64,000 nt of DNA from CAYRNY01 sp964425755 (GTDB lineage Bacteria > Chloroflexota > Anaerolineae > Aggregatilineales > Aggregatilineaceae). The stretch is taken from positions 1 through 64,000 of the forward strand of contig CAYRNY010000022.1 of NCBI GenBank assembly GCA_964425755.1, read 5' to 3'. Within the stretch, counting starts at the first letter, position 1. Each line of letters opens with the position of its first letter. Positions 16,916 through 26,291 of the stretch are shown piece by piece. A program made the position numbers and the translations under genes. Below the pieces are notes generated by a model. That model was not told where the DNA came from. It made no database searches and saw only the letters and a program-made list of their open reading frames with translations.

Positions 16916-17962
16916 ATGCGCTTAGCAAAAGTACTCGCATGTGTGCTGATCATCTCCCTGGCTGTGCCGGGGATCGCCGCCGCGCAGGATGGCGGCGAGC
17001 TGGAACGCACCGAAATCCGCCTGGGCTTTGGCCTGGACCCGGTCTTCGCACCGCACATCGTCGCTATCGAGAAGGGCTGGTTTGAGGAAGCCGGTTTCAC
17101 GGAGGTCGAAACCGCGACCTTCACCTCTGGCGCGGCTGCCGGTGAGGCGCTGCTGGCCGGTGAGATCGACCTGTGGACGCCGGGCAACGTGCCGCCGATC
17201 AGCATGCGTCACAACGCGCTGCCGGTGGTCATCGTGGGCACGAACACGCTGGCTTACATCGAGAAATTCGTCGCCCGCGCCGACGCCGGGCTGGAAGCGC
17301 CGCAAGACCTGGCGGACATCCGCATCGGCCTGCTGGAAGGCTCGACCGCGTCCGCCGTCATGGAGAACATCGCCGAATACTATGACCTCGATCCGCTGGA
17401 ACTGGATGTCGTCAATCTGCCACCGCCGGAACAGCTCACCGCGTTGATCAATAACGATATCCAGGCCTTCGTCGTGTGGAACCCCTGGCCGTATCTGGCC
17501 GTCACCAGCGAAGATGTCGAGGCTGAGATCCTGCACAACGGCACCGTGAGCTATTTCGCCTGGGATGAAGACACCGAGTTCCAGACGTCCTTCACCCGCT
17601 CGGTGTGGGTCATGTCGGAAGACTTCATCCGCGAGAACCCGAACGCGGCTGAGGCCCTGATGCTCACGCTGTACCGCGCGCAGGACTACGTCGCCGACCC
17701 GGAAAACCGCGAGGAAGTGATCGCGATGATCTCGGAGTTCCTCGACCAGCCGGTCGAGCAGAATGAGGCGCTGTGGGACGACTACACGTTTGAGAGCGTG
17801 TTCGATGAGAACTACGTCCGCGACATGCAGGAATACACCGACTTCCTGTACGAATCCGGGCGCATCGACGACCCGCAGGACCCGATGTCCTACACCTATA
17901 CCGGCTTCATGGCCGAGTACAATCCCGACAACGTCGTGATCGAAGGTACGTGGGAACCGTAA
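16916..17962 (+). CDS. Binding protein, SsuA/TauA/NMT1-like
   Basis: 348 residues. A Sec signal (VLIISLAVPGIAAAQD, cleavage near residue 23) has no lipobox. The start of the mature part, RLGFGLDPVFAPHIVAIEKG, followed by LLAGEIDLWTPG, is typical of the NMT1/SsuA family that binds sulfonates, taurine, nitrate or pyrimidines. It is the last gene of the transporter set, which is ordered regulator, ATPase, two permeases, binding protein. The mature protein is strongly acidic. Strong hairpins follow the stop codon. Confidence 0.85.
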   Translation: MRLAKVLACVLIISLAVPGIAAAQDGGELERTEIRLGFGLDPVFAPHIVAIEKGWFEEAGFTEVETATFTSGAAAGEALLAGEIDLWTPGNVPPISMRHNALPVVIVGTNTLAYIEKFVARADAGLEAPQDLADIRIGLLEGSTASAVMENIAEYYDLDPLELDVVNLPPPEQLTALINNDIQAFVVWNPWPYLAVTSEDVEAEILHNGTVSYFAWDEDTEFQTSFTRSVWVMSEDFIRENPNAAEALMLTLYRAQDYVADPENREEVIAMISEFLDQPVEQNEALWDDYTFESVFDENYVRDMQEYTDFLYESGRIDDPQDPMSYTYTGFMAEYNPDNVVIEGTWEP

Positions 17963-17974
17963 GCATCACTAACC

Positions 17975-18047
17975 GGTGGCCGGCGCGTTGAAACCTGCCC
18001 GGCCACCCATTCCGCACACGTGCAGGGGCGGCGCGGCTGCCCCTGCA
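17975..18047 (+). terminator. Two consecutive stem-loops after the binding-protein gene
   Basis: GGTGGCCGG (17975-17983) pairs with CCGGCCACC (17999-18007). TGCAGGGGC (18021-18029) pairs with GCCCCTGCA (18039-18047). Both stems are perfect 9-mers. They separate the transporter from the oxidoreductase genes without a T-run. Confidence 0.65.
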
Positions 18048-18067
18048 TCACCACAGAGGACAACCTT

Positions 18068-19102
18068 ATGGCTGAAACTCTCGTAAACGTCGGCATCATC
18101 GGCGCGGGCTTTATCAGCGCCTATCACATCAAGGGCCTGCAAGAAGCGGGGGCGCGCGTCGGCGCGGTGGCCGGGCGGACCCTGGAATCCGCCGAACGGC
18201 GCGCGCGCGAGTTTGGGATCCCCCACTACACGAACGACTATCATGAAATCCTGAACGACCCCGCGATCGACGCCGTTGTCATCGCCACGCCGGATTACCT
18301 GCACATGACGCACGCGATCGACGCTCTGCGTGCAGGCAAGGCTACGCTGCTCCAGAAGCCAATGGCCCGCAATTCGGAAGAGTGCGTGCAGATTCTGCGC
18401 GTCGCGCGGGAAATCGGCACCCCGCTGTATGTGAGCTTCATGCACCGTTACCTGGAAGAGGTCGAGCTGCTGCGTGACCTGCTCGCTGAGGGGGCGCTGG
18501 GCGAGGTGCACGCCGTGCGCCAGCGCAACGCCACGCCGGGGGCGGACTGGGCGGGCTGGTTCTACAAGAAAGAGCACGTCGGCGGCGGCGTGCTGCTCCA
18601 GCTTGGCGTGCACGGGATCGACCTGCTGCAGCACATCTTCGGCGCGATTGAAAGCGTGCGCGCCACCACCGCGCTGATGCGCCCCGAACGCACGCTCGCC
18701 GATGGCACGGTCGTGCACCCGGACGCCGAAGACCTGGTCATCGCGACGTACCGCTTCCGGTCCGGCATGCTGGCCGCGCATGATTGCTCGTATGGCGAGG
18801 TCGCGGGGACGGATCGCTTCCGCATGGAGGTTTACGGCGACAGCGGCACGGCCATGCTGCGCACGGCGCGCGGGCGGCTGGCGATCTTCGCGCCCGATTA
18901 CGTGGGCCACCGGGGGTGGTTTGTCCCGGAAATCCGTACCGAGCGCATCGGCTACCGCCAGCACCGGCACTGGCTGGATATGCTGCTCGGCGTGGCGGAG
19001 CCGGACAACTCCGCCGCAGACGGGCTGGCAAGCATCCGCGTGGCCGAAGCCGTCTATCGCGCCGCCGAAACCGGCACCTGGGAGGAGGTAGTCTCTGCAT
19101 GA
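18068..19102 (+). CDS. Gfo/Idh/MocA-family oxidoreductase (first of a pair)
   Basis: 344 residues from ATG 18068, with AGAGGA upstream. NVGIIGAGFISAYHIKGL is the Rossmann NAD(P) loop. LLQKPMARNSEE is the conserved xKP motif, and GGGVLLQLGVHGIDLLQHI provides the H-x3-D catalytic pair. The family oxidises or reduces sugars, inositols and their derivatives with NAD(P). The next oxidoreductase overlaps its stop codon (ATGA). Two paralogues in a row suggest sequential or heteromeric steps on the imported compound. Confidence 0.87.
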   Translation: MAETLVNVGIIGAGFISAYHIKGLQEAGARVGAVAGRTLESAERRAREFGIPHYTNDYHEILNDPAIDAVVIATPDYLHMTHAIDALRAGKATLLQKPMARNSEECVQILRVAREIGTPLYVSFMHRYLEEVELLRDLLAEGALGEVHAVRQRNATPGADWAGWFYKKEHVGGGVLLQLGVHGIDLLQHIFGAIESVRATTALMRPERTLADGTVVHPDAEDLVIATYRFRSGMLAAHDCSYGEVAGTDRFRMEVYGDSGTAMLRTARGRLAIFAPDYVGHRGWFVPEIRTERIGYRQHRHWLDMLLGVAEPDNSAADGLASIRVAEAVYRAAETGTWEEVVSA

Positions 19103-20142
19103 GCGACGCGCTGCGATTTGGCATTCTCAGTTTTGCACACTATCACGCGAATTTCTGGACCGAGGCGTTTCAAGAGTCGCCGGACGCGCAGATAGCCGGC
19201 ATCTGGGACGATGACCCGGCGCGCGGGCAAGCGGCAGCGGATCGGTTTGGCGTCCCGTTCGAACCGGACCTTGACGCCCTGCTGGGGCGCTGTGACGCGG
19301 TCGGCATCACGTCCGAAACCGCCAAACACGCCGACCTGGTCGAGCGCGCGGCGGCGGCGGGCGTGCATATCCTGCTCGAAAAACCGATGGCGACCAGCGG
19401 CGCGGAATGCGACCGCATCCACCGCGCCGTGACACAGACCGGGATCACGTTCATGCAGAACTTCCCCAAGCGGTACGACCCGGTCAACGCTGAGTTGGTG
19501 CAGCGGGTCCGGTCCGGCGCGCTGGGCGCGATCTCGATGGTGCGCGTGCGGCATGGCAACTACCACCTGCTCGAACTCGGCGCGCAGGCCCGCGACGCGT
19601 GGTATGCGCAGCCCGCGCTTTCCGGCGGCGGGGCCTTGATCGACGAGGGTATCCACGCGATCGACTTCCTGCTCTGGTTGCTGGGCGAACCGGACACGGT
19701 CTACGCTACGACCTCAAACCGGACGCTGGGGCTGGACATCGAAGATACCGCGCTGGTCACGCTCACGTTTCCGTCCGGCGCGGTGGCCGAGATCGCGACG
19801 AGCAACGTGTTTGTCGCGGCTGAGGAATCGGTCGAGATTTACGGCGACAAGGGCACCGCGATCCTGTCCGGCGTGGACCTGGCATCGCGCGACTTCGCCC
19901 GCCCGCCGTTCCTGAAGCACTACACCGGCGATCGCACGCGCGGCGAGTGGCAGGGATCGGCAACCGTGCCGTACTTCCGGCAGGGGAACTTCCACCAGCA
20001 AGGGCCGCTGCATTTCATCGACTGCCTGCGCAGCGGCAAACAACCGGTGGTAAACGTCACCCAGGGCCGCCAATCGCTGCTCGTCGTCGAAGCGGCCTAT
20101 CGCGCTGCGCGCACCGGTCAGGCGCAAACGCCGAGTTTCTAG
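19099..20142 (+). CDS. Gfo/Idh/MocA-family oxidoreductase (second of a pair)
   Basis: 347 residues from ATG 19099, which overlaps the upstream TGA. Here the usual glycine-rich loop is replaced by LRFGILSFAHYHANFW, so the dinucleotide loop is divergent. ILLEKPMATSGAE and GGGALIDEGIHAIDFLLWLLG keep the catalytic Lys-Pro and His/Asp motifs. A PHP hydrolase gene follows 44 bases later. Substrate unknown. It could also be an epimerase- or dehydratase-like member of the family. Confidence 0.84.
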   Translation: MSDALRFGILSFAHYHANFWTEAFQESPDAQIAGIWDDDPARGQAAADRFGVPFEPDLDALLGRCDAVGITSETAKHADLVERAAAAGVHILLEKPMATSGAECDRIHRAVTQTGITFMQNFPKRYDPVNAELVQRVRSGALGAISMVRVRHGNYHLLELGAQARDAWYAQPALSGGGALIDEGIHAIDFLLWLLGEPDTVYATTSNRTLGLDIEDTALVTLTFPSGAVAEIATSNVFVAAEESVEIYGDKGTAILSGVDLASRDFARPPFLKHYTGDRTRGEWQGSATVPYFRQGNFHQQGPLHFIDCLRSGKQPVVNVTQGRQSLLVVEAAYRAARTGQAQTPSF

Positions 20143-20186
20143 GCCCGTCAAAGGCCAACGATATAACGACCTACAGGAACAACACC

Positions 20187-21710
20187 ATGACGACTCCCTA
20201 CGACACGCTACAGGTCTTTTACGGCGACCTGCACAACCACTGCAACGTGGGATATGCACACGGTTCCATCGAAAACGCGTTTGACAACGCCGCGCTGCAG
20301 CTTGATTTCCTGTGCGTGACCCCGCACGGCCACTGGCACGACCTTCCGACCGAGCCGCGCCTCGCTGCCGTAGCCGATTACCACCGGCGCGGGTTCGAGC
20401 GCACCGCCGCCCAGTGGGGGCACGTGCAAGACCTGGTGCGCGCCCGCCACCAGCCGGGCCGCTTCGTGACGTTTTTGGGCTACGAGTGGCACTCGCTGCG
20501 TTATGGCGATCATACCGTGTACTTCAACGCGGACGAAGGCGACCTGATCCGCGCCGACGATATGCCGGAACTACGCGCCGCGCTGCGGCAGGTCCGTGCT
20601 TCGGGCACTGACATGATGCTGTTGCCGCACCACATAGGGTACAAAGCCGGGTATCGCGGCATTAACTGGGCCGAAGTCGATCCTGAATTCATCCACCTGG
20701 TCGAGATCTACTCGATGCACGGGGCAGCCGAAAGCCCGGCAGCCAATCCGCGTTACCTGCACACGATGGGCCCGCTGGACTGGGAAAGCTCGCTGCAATA
20801 CGGGCTGTTGCAAGGGCACATAGTCGGCGTGGTCGGCTCGACGGATCACCACAGCGCGCACCCGGGCAGTTACGGGCATGGGCGCGTCGGCGTCTGGGCC
20901 CCGGCGCTGACCCGCGACGCGATCTGGGACGCCCTGACCGCGCGCCGCACCTACGCGCTGACGGGGGACCGAATCCAGCTTGCGTTCGCGATCAACGGGC
21001 ACCCGATGGGCGCGGCGGCCAGTATGGGGCCGGAGCGACAGATCGCGGTGCAGGTGACGGGCGGTGACGCGCTGGACACGATCGAGGTGCTGCACAACAA
21101 CCGCGTGATCCATCGCTGGACGCCGCCGCTGCTGCACGAACCCTCATTCCCCGCAACGGTCAAAGTGCATCTCGAGGTGGGCTGGGGCGCGCGCGGCGAA
21201 AACGTCGACTGGGATGTCGCGCTGCGCGTGGCGGATGGCGAGCTGCTGTCCGTCGAGCCGCGCTTTCGCGGCCACGCGATCGTCGAGCCGCAGGCCCAGG
21301 AACAGGATCGCTACGCCTTCAGCGCCTGGGAACAACCGTCCGGTGACAGCGTGCATTTCACGACGCGCACCTGGGGCAACCCGACCCCGACCACGGCCAG
21401 CACGCAGGGCATGTGCCTTGAGCTGCACGCCGACAGCCACACACGTCTGACCGGCACCGCGAACGGCCAACTCTTCGACGTCGCGATCGGCGATCTGCTG
21501 GTGGGGCCGCGCGCGCACTACCTGGGCGGCTTCCTGACCCCGGTGCTGTACTTCCACCGTGCAGTATGCGATAGCGACTACACGGCCTCGTTCCGTTGCA
21601 CGCACCACGTGCCAGACCCCGGGCACGACTGGTATTACGTGCGCGTGCGCCAGTGCAACGAGCAACGGGCGTGGAGTTCGCCGATCTGGGCGCTGGCAGA
21701 GGATGGCTGA
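20187..21710 (+). CDS. PHP-domain metal-dependent hydrolase (DUF3604-like)
   Basis: 507 residues from ATG 20187, preceded by ACAGGAAC. YGDLHNHCNVGYAHGS (first PHP His motif), LLPHHIGYKAGYRG, and VGSTDHHSAHPGSYGHGR supply the metal ligands. A beta-rich C-terminal half (about 280-507) follows. PHP proteins hydrolyse phosphoesters or related bonds, and the DUF3604 branch is mostly uncharacterised. It overlaps the TauE-type gene by eight bases, so it belongs to the same operon as the oxidoreductases. A role in freeing an inorganic or organic product from the sugar derivative is only inference. Confidence 0.8.
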   Translation: MTTPYDTLQVFYGDLHNHCNVGYAHGSIENAFDNAALQLDFLCVTPHGHWHDLPTEPRLAAVADYHRRGFERTAAQWGHVQDLVRARHQPGRFVTFLGYEWHSLRYGDHTVYFNADEGDLIRADDMPELRAALRQVRASGTDMMLLPHHIGYKAGYRGINWAEVDPEFIHLVEIYSMHGAAESPAANPRYLHTMGPLDWESSLQYGLLQGHIVGVVGSTDHHSAHPGSYGHGRVGVWAPALTRDAIWDALTARRTYALTGDRIQLAFAINGHPMGAAASMGPERQIAVQVTGGDALDTIEVLHNNRVIHRWTPPLLHEPSFPATVKVHLEVGWGARGENVDWDVALRVADGELLSVEPRFRGHAIVEPQAQEQDRYAFSAWEQPSGDSVHFTTRTWGNPTPTTASTQGMCLELHADSHTRLTGTANGQLFDVAIGDLLVGPRAHYLGGFLTPVLYFHRAVCDSDYTASFRCTHHVPDPGHDWYYVRVRQCNEQRAWSSPIWALAEDG

Positions 21711-22446
21711 ACCGGTGCTGCTGCAGATCGCGCTGATCGTGTTTGCCGCCGCGCTGGTGCAGGGGCTGGCCGGGTTTGGGCTGGCGCTGGTTTCCATGCC
21801 GCTGCTGGTGGGCCTGCTTGGCATCCGCACCGCCGCGCCGTTGGTGGCGGCGATCGGGCTGCTCAGCGTCACGCTGGTGGGATGGCACTACCGCCGGTCC
21901 TTTGACTGGGCGACCATCCGCCCGCTGGCGATCGGATCGGTCGCTGGCATCCCGTGTGGTGTCGTCGCGCTGGACCGTGCCAATGAGCATTTCGTCACGC
22001 TGCTGCTGGGGCTTGTGATCGGCGGTTATGCCGGCTACGTGCTCAGCAGGCCACAGTTCGCGCTGAGCGGGCGCGCCAGTTGGCGTTACTGCTTTGGATT
22101 CGTCGGCGGAATCCTCACCGGCGCGTACAATACCGGCGGGCCGCCGCTCGTGATCTACGGTGACGGGCGGCGCTGGCCCCCCGCCACGTTTAAGGCCAAC
22201 ATCCAGGCGCTGCTGTTGATCCACACGATCACCGTGCTGCTCTCTCACGCGCTGAGCAAGAACTTCACGCCGGACGTACTTGGTGCGCTGCCGGTGGCCT
22301 TGGTCGCGGGGATCGGTGGCACGCTCACTGGGCTGGCGCTGGACCGGTTCGTCAATCCCGCGTTGTTCCGGCAGATCGTGCTGCTGCTGCTGGTGGTGCT
22401 CAGCGTTAACCTGACGGTCACGTCACTGCACGCGCTGCTCGCGTAG
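21703..22446 (+). CDS. TauE/SafE-family sulfite (anion) exporter
   Basis: 247 residues with about eight membrane segments. QGLAGFGLALVSMPLLVGLLG (first repeat) and GGILTGAYNTGGPPLVIYG (second repeat) are the family's two glycine-rich signatures. Members export sulfite, sulfoacetate or related anions produced by sulfonate catabolism. It starts inside the PHP gene (8-base overlap) and ends the operon. Its 3' end overlaps the facing MFS gene by 24 bases. It is the main reason to suspect a sulfonated substrate for this cluster. Confidence 0.85.
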   Translation: MAEPVLLQIALIVFAAALVQGLAGFGLALVSMPLLVGLLGIRTAAPLVAAIGLLSVTLVGWHYRRSFDWATIRPLAIGSVAGIPCGVVALDRANEHFVTLLLGLVIGGYAGYVLSRPQFALSGRASWRYCFGFVGGILTGAYNTGGPPLVIYGDGRRWPPATFKANIQALLLIHTITVLLSHALSKNFTPDVLGALPVALVAGIGGTLTGLALDRFVNPALFRQIVLLLLVVLSVNLTVTSLHALLA

Positions 22447-23739
22447 TGTGGCGTGCGGCGGACGGGCGATCAGGCTCAAGAGCAGTACGATCACGGCCAG
22501 CGACATACCGAAGATGAACACCGGTGCATAGCTGCCAAGAAAATCAAAACTCAAGCCAAACAGAAACGGCCCGACTGACGTACCGGCAACCATCGCGGTC
22601 GTGACGAAGCCCCGAATCGCGCCCTGGTGCTTGCGGCCAAACAGGTTGGTCCACACCGCCCCGTCGAAGACCACCCCGGTCCCCATTGTGAACCCATAGC
22701 TCAGCGCGTAGACCATCAGCAGCGCGCGATCGGTCATGATCGTGGCGGTCCCCAGCATCATGATCATCGCGAACATTTGCAGCGCCAATACGATACCGGG
22801 CCGGATCCGGTCCACGAGGTAACCGGCGAGAATAGAGGTCGCGGCTGTGATCAAGGCCATCGTGCCGTAAACCTGTGCCGCGGTGCGCGCGTCGTACCCT
22901 AGCGATTCAAAGATCGACACCTGGTGAAACACCAGCCCGGTGGTATAACCCGGTACCAGCACGCGCCCGGCGGCGAACACCCAGAAGATGCTGGTTCGCA
23001 TGGCCTGGCGCAGCGTCCAGTTGCGTTCGACATACTCGCTGGCGTGCGCGTCTTCGGTATTCTGTTCCTGGCCCGCAGGTGTGACCTCGTCCGGCGCTGC
23101 GCCGTCGGGCAGCAGGTCCAGTTCTTCGGGACGGTCGCGCACGAACAGCCAGAACAAGGCCGGCAACGTCGCGCCCACCGCGACGCCAAGCACAATCCAT
23201 ACCTGCCGCCAGTCCATGGTTTCCAGCAGCCGCTGCAAATTCGGGACGTAGATACTGCGGAACAGCGCATAAATCACGGCGGTCAGGCTCAGCATGCGCC
23301 CGCGCCGCTTCCAGAACCATTGCGCGATCAGCGTGCTGTTCGCCAGGAACAACGAGCCTTGTCCCAGCATCCGGATCGCGATGAATCCAAGCAACAGCGT
23401 CACGGGACCAGCCGTCAAGGAAAGCAGGCCCAGGACAACCGCAAACAAAATGCTGATCACGATCACCATGCGGCGGTTGCCGTAGCGATCGATCAGTTGC
23501 CCGATGTGCGTCAGGCTCAGCGCGGCCAGAAACGTGCCCAGCCCATACAGGCCGGAAACGGTGGTCCGGCCCAGCTGGAAATCTTCAATGTAATGATCGA
23601 TGAACAGCGAAACGGTGAAACTCTGGCCGGGGGAAGTTGCCAGGATGCCCAGCGTAGCAACTGCCCATACGATGTACCCGTAAAAGAATGTGAAACGCCC
23701 ACCCGTCTCCGAACGTATCCAGCTTGATACCGACTTCAA
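22423..23739 (-). CDS. MFS transporter (oxalate/formate antiporter or MCT-like)
   Basis: 438 residues and twelve predicted membrane segments. A cytosolic loop near 200-245 is rich in Asp/Glu. The motif LTHIGQLIDRYGNRRM between segments 2 and 3 matches the MFS D/R-G-R/K-R signature. FFYGYIVWAVATLGI and the general pattern resemble OFA/monocarboxylate carriers. It is convergent with the TauE-type gene and probably moves a small organic anion or intermediate of the adjacent pathway (inference). Confidence 0.8.
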   Translation of the reverse strand: MKSVSSWIRSETGGRFTFFYGYIVWAVATLGILATSPGQSFTVSLFIDHYIEDFQLGRTTVSGLYGLGTFLAALSLTHIGQLIDRYGNRRMVIVISILFAVVLGLLSLTAGPVTLLLGFIAIRMLGQGSLFLANSTLIAQWFWKRRGRMLSLTAVIYALFRSIYVPNLQRLLETMDWRQVWIVLGVAVGATLPALFWLFVRDRPEELDLLPDGAAPDEVTPAGQEQNTEDAHASEYVERNWTLRQAMRTSIFWVFAAGRVLVPGYTTGLVFHQVSIFESLGYDARTAAQVYGTMALITAATSILAGYLVDRIRPGIVLALQMFAMIMMLGTATIMTDRALLMVYALSYGFTMGTGVVFDGAVWTNLFGRKHQGAIRGFVTTAMVAGTSVGPFLFGLSFDFLGSYAPVFIFGMSLAVIVLLLSLIARPPHATLREQRVQ

Positions 23740-23815
23740 ACGAAAAGCTCCCGGCGAAATACAGAAACGAACGTCACGCTACCTAGGGTAACAGGTGGCG
23801 CGCGTGTATCAACCC

Positions 23816-24991
23816 TTAATTCTCCCCGGCCAGCAGTTGGTAGCTCAGCAGCAGCGCGCGCGGCAGATGAAATGGCCCCTTCCACACCGATCCCTTTAGC
23901 GGCGTGAGAACCGACCCGTCACGGTGCAAATAACCGTACCATTCGCCGTAATCAGGATCGGGGAAATGCTCAAACGTCCAGGCGTGCACCTTTGCGTACC
24001 ATTCGGCGCACCAGGATTCGCCGGTCAGGTGGTGCGCCAGCAAGAGCGCGTACAGCGCCTCGGTGTGCGGCCACCACAGCTTCTGGTCCCATTCGAGCTG
24101 TGTCGGCGGTTTGCCGGCATAGTCCACGAAGTAAAACAGCCCGCCGTATGTCTCGTCCCAGCCGAGCGCCAGCGACCAGCGAATGATATCCAGCGCGCGC
24201 CGGATCATCGTTTCGTCCTGGCGGTAGCGTCCCTCGTGCATGATAAACCAGGCCGACTCGATCGCGTGGCCGGGCGTGATGACGCGCCCCTCGACCGTGT
24301 CGAGCATCAACGAGCCGTCGGCGTTCAGCGTCTCAAACAAGGCGCGCTGTTCCGGTTTGACGAACTGCGTGAGGATTTGCTGCGTCGCTTCCAGCGCCAC
24401 CTGGTCGTAGAACGGATCAGTCTCAACTTTGCGAAATTCCTGCGCGGTCGCCAGCAGGATCATCGGCACGGCGTGCGACATCGTGCGGCGCGTGGCGGGG
24501 TTGACCTTCGCTGGCAGGCGTCCGGGGTTCCGCGCGAGATCGACAACCAGGCGAAACAGGTCGCGGGCACGCTGCAGCGCGGCGTCGTCCTGCGCGGCTT
24601 TGGCATACTGCATGCAGGCGATCGCCCCAAACGTCTCGGTGAAGAAGTAGCGCCGCTTGCGCAGCGGTCGCCCGTCCCGCGTGACCTGGAAAAACATACG
24701 CCCGTCGCTGTCAAACCCGTGCCGGACCAGGAACTCGTAGCCCAGCCGGGCCGCGTCGAGCCATTCCCGGCGCGGTTCGAGCGTGTTGTACAGCGTGGCG
24801 TACATCCAGACGCCGCGTCCCTGCAGCCACATCGCCTTGTCCGTGTCGTACACCTCGCCCCGGCGATCCAGCATGTTGAAATAACCGCCGTACTGCTCGT
24901 CCAGCGAATGCGCCATCCAGAAGGGGACGACATCATCGAGCAGGGCGCGCAAATAGAACGTTTTTAGTTCCTGACGGCGTGCCTCATCCAT
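23816..24991 (-). CDS. AGE-family sugar 2-epimerase/isomerase
   Basis: 391 residues from ATG 24991, with GGAGAGG eight bases upstream. The frame extends further but lacks family sequence there. It is an (alpha/alpha)6 barrel. QGRGVWMY (Arg59), MSHAVPM (His173), PGHAIESAW (His242), WPHTEALYA (His309) and GPFHLPRAL (His375) match the conserved catalytic Arg and His residues. The family includes N-acylglucosamine 2-epimerase, cellobiose 2-epimerase, mannose isomerase and the sulfoquinovose isomerase YihS. Beside a TauE-type exporter and sulfonate-type ABC genes, a YihS-like step is possible but not shown. Confidence 0.85.
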   Translation of the reverse strand: MDEARRQELKTFYLRALLDDVVPFWMAHSLDEQYGGYFNMLDRRGEVYDTDKAMWLQGRGVWMYATLYNTLEPRREWLDAARLGYEFLVRHGFDSDGRMFFQVTRDGRPLRKRRYFFTETFGAIACMQYAKAAQDDAALQRARDLFRLVVDLARNPGRLPAKVNPATRRTMSHAVPMILLATAQEFRKVETDPFYDQVALEATQQILTQFVKPEQRALFETLNADGSLMLDTVEGRVITPGHAIESAWFIMHEGRYRQDETMIRRALDIIRWSLALGWDETYGGLFYFVDYAGKPPTQLEWDQKLWWPHTEALYALLLAHHLTGESWCAEWYAKVHAWTFEHFPDPDYGEWYGYLHRDGSVLTPLKGSVWKGPFHLPRALLLSYQLLAGEN

Positions 24992-25226
24992 AAGCAGCCT
25001 CTCCGATCGTGACAAATTGCGTGTATTCGCTCCGCCCATGATTGTAAGACGCTCCGCGCCACAGTCAATCATACCGGCAGCGAATCCGGGCCGCATCCCT
25101 GCCGCTCGCCTGCGTGCCAGGATCGTTATGTTGCTTAATTCATGCTGGTTTGGCATAGTCTGTGCAAGGGGCTGCGCAAGCTGCAGCACCAAGTTGAGCC
25201 TTGTAACACGACCGGACAGGTAGCTA

Positions 25227-26291
25227 ATGACACGTGACGAGATCATCCGCTTGACCGCGCTGTCTTCCTGCGCGGGTTGAGCGTCTAAGCTGGCCCCTGA
25301 GGCCCTGGCGCACGTGCTGCGCCCACTACAAGATTTGTTCGATCCGGCGGACCATCCCGATCTGTTGGTTGGGTTGGGCATGCCCGATGACGCCGCCGTC
25401 TACCGGCTGGACGACGAGCGCGCGCTGATCGTGACGACCGACTTCTTCACGCCGATCGTGGACGATGCGTACCAGTACGGCGCGATCGCGGCGGCGAACG
25501 CCCTCAGCGACATCTACGCGATGGGCGGCAAGCCGCTGTTGGCCCTGAACATCGCGGCGCTGCCGCCCGACCTGCCGCTGGACCTGAGCAGGGCGATGTT
25601 GCTCGGCATGGCGGAGATGGTCCGTGAAGCGGGGGCGGTGATCGCGGGCGGCCACACGATCCAGGACAAGGAACCTAAGATCGGGCTGGCGGCGATCGGG
25701 CTGGCGCATCCCGACCACCTGCTGACCAAGTCAGGGGCGCGCCCCGGCGACCGGCTGATCCTGACCAAGCCGATCGGGACCGGCTGCATCACGACCGCCG
25801 CCAAAAACGACAAAGCCGAGCCGGAGCACGTGGCCGAAGCTGTCACCTGGATGCAGACGCTCAACCGGCACGGGGCCGAGGTCGCGTCCGCGCTGGGAGT
25901 CCGCGCTGCGACGGATGTCACCGGCTTCGGGTTGCTCGGCCACGCGACGGAGATCGCGCAGACCAGTGCTGTCACGCTGCACATCCAGGCCGCGCAGGTC
26001 CCGCTGTTGAACGGCGCGATGACGTGTGCCGTGCAGTGGACGTTCCCCGGCGGGACGGCGGCGAACCGGCTGGCCTATGAAGGCGGCGTGCGCTTCGTGG
26101 GTGACGTTTCCGAGGAATTGCAGATGCTGCTGTTTGACGCGCAAACCAGCGGCGGCCTGTTGATCGCGCTGCCGGCAGACCGGCAGGCAGCGTTCGCCGC
26201 CGAGATGGAGACGCGCGGCGCGGCGTGGTGGCTCATCGGGGAGGTCGCGCCCCGTGAAGGTGACACCGCAATTGTCGTCAGCGGCGCGTGA
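25227..26291 (+). CDS. selD: Selenide,water dikinase with in-frame UGA (selenocysteine 18)
   Basis: 354 residues when TGA 25278-25280 is read as Sec. The start ATG 25227 gives MTRDEIIRLTALSSCAGUASKL, matching the SelD active-site loop with the catalytic residue at 18 and Lys21 after it. Downstream, VTTDFFTPIVDD, AANALSDIYAMGGKP and DVTGFGLLGHATE are the ATP- and metal-binding motifs. It makes selenophosphate from selenide and ATP. Conventional gene calling would start after the TGA and lose the active site. A hairpin fitting a bacterial SECIS lies 27-43 bases past the TGA. It also implies that SelA, SelB and tRNA-Sec exist elsewhere in the genome. Confidence 0.9.
25307..25323 (+). promoter_or_regulatory. 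Candidate bacterial SECIS hairpin in selD
   Basis: GGCGCA (25307-25312) pairs with TGCGCC (25318-25323) around the loop CGTGC. The loop begins 33 bases after the TGA and has G in its second position. Both agree with the general bSECIS rules of distance and apical G. A nearer hairpin GGCC-CCTGA-GGCC (25292-25304) may form the lower part. Confidence 0.55.
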
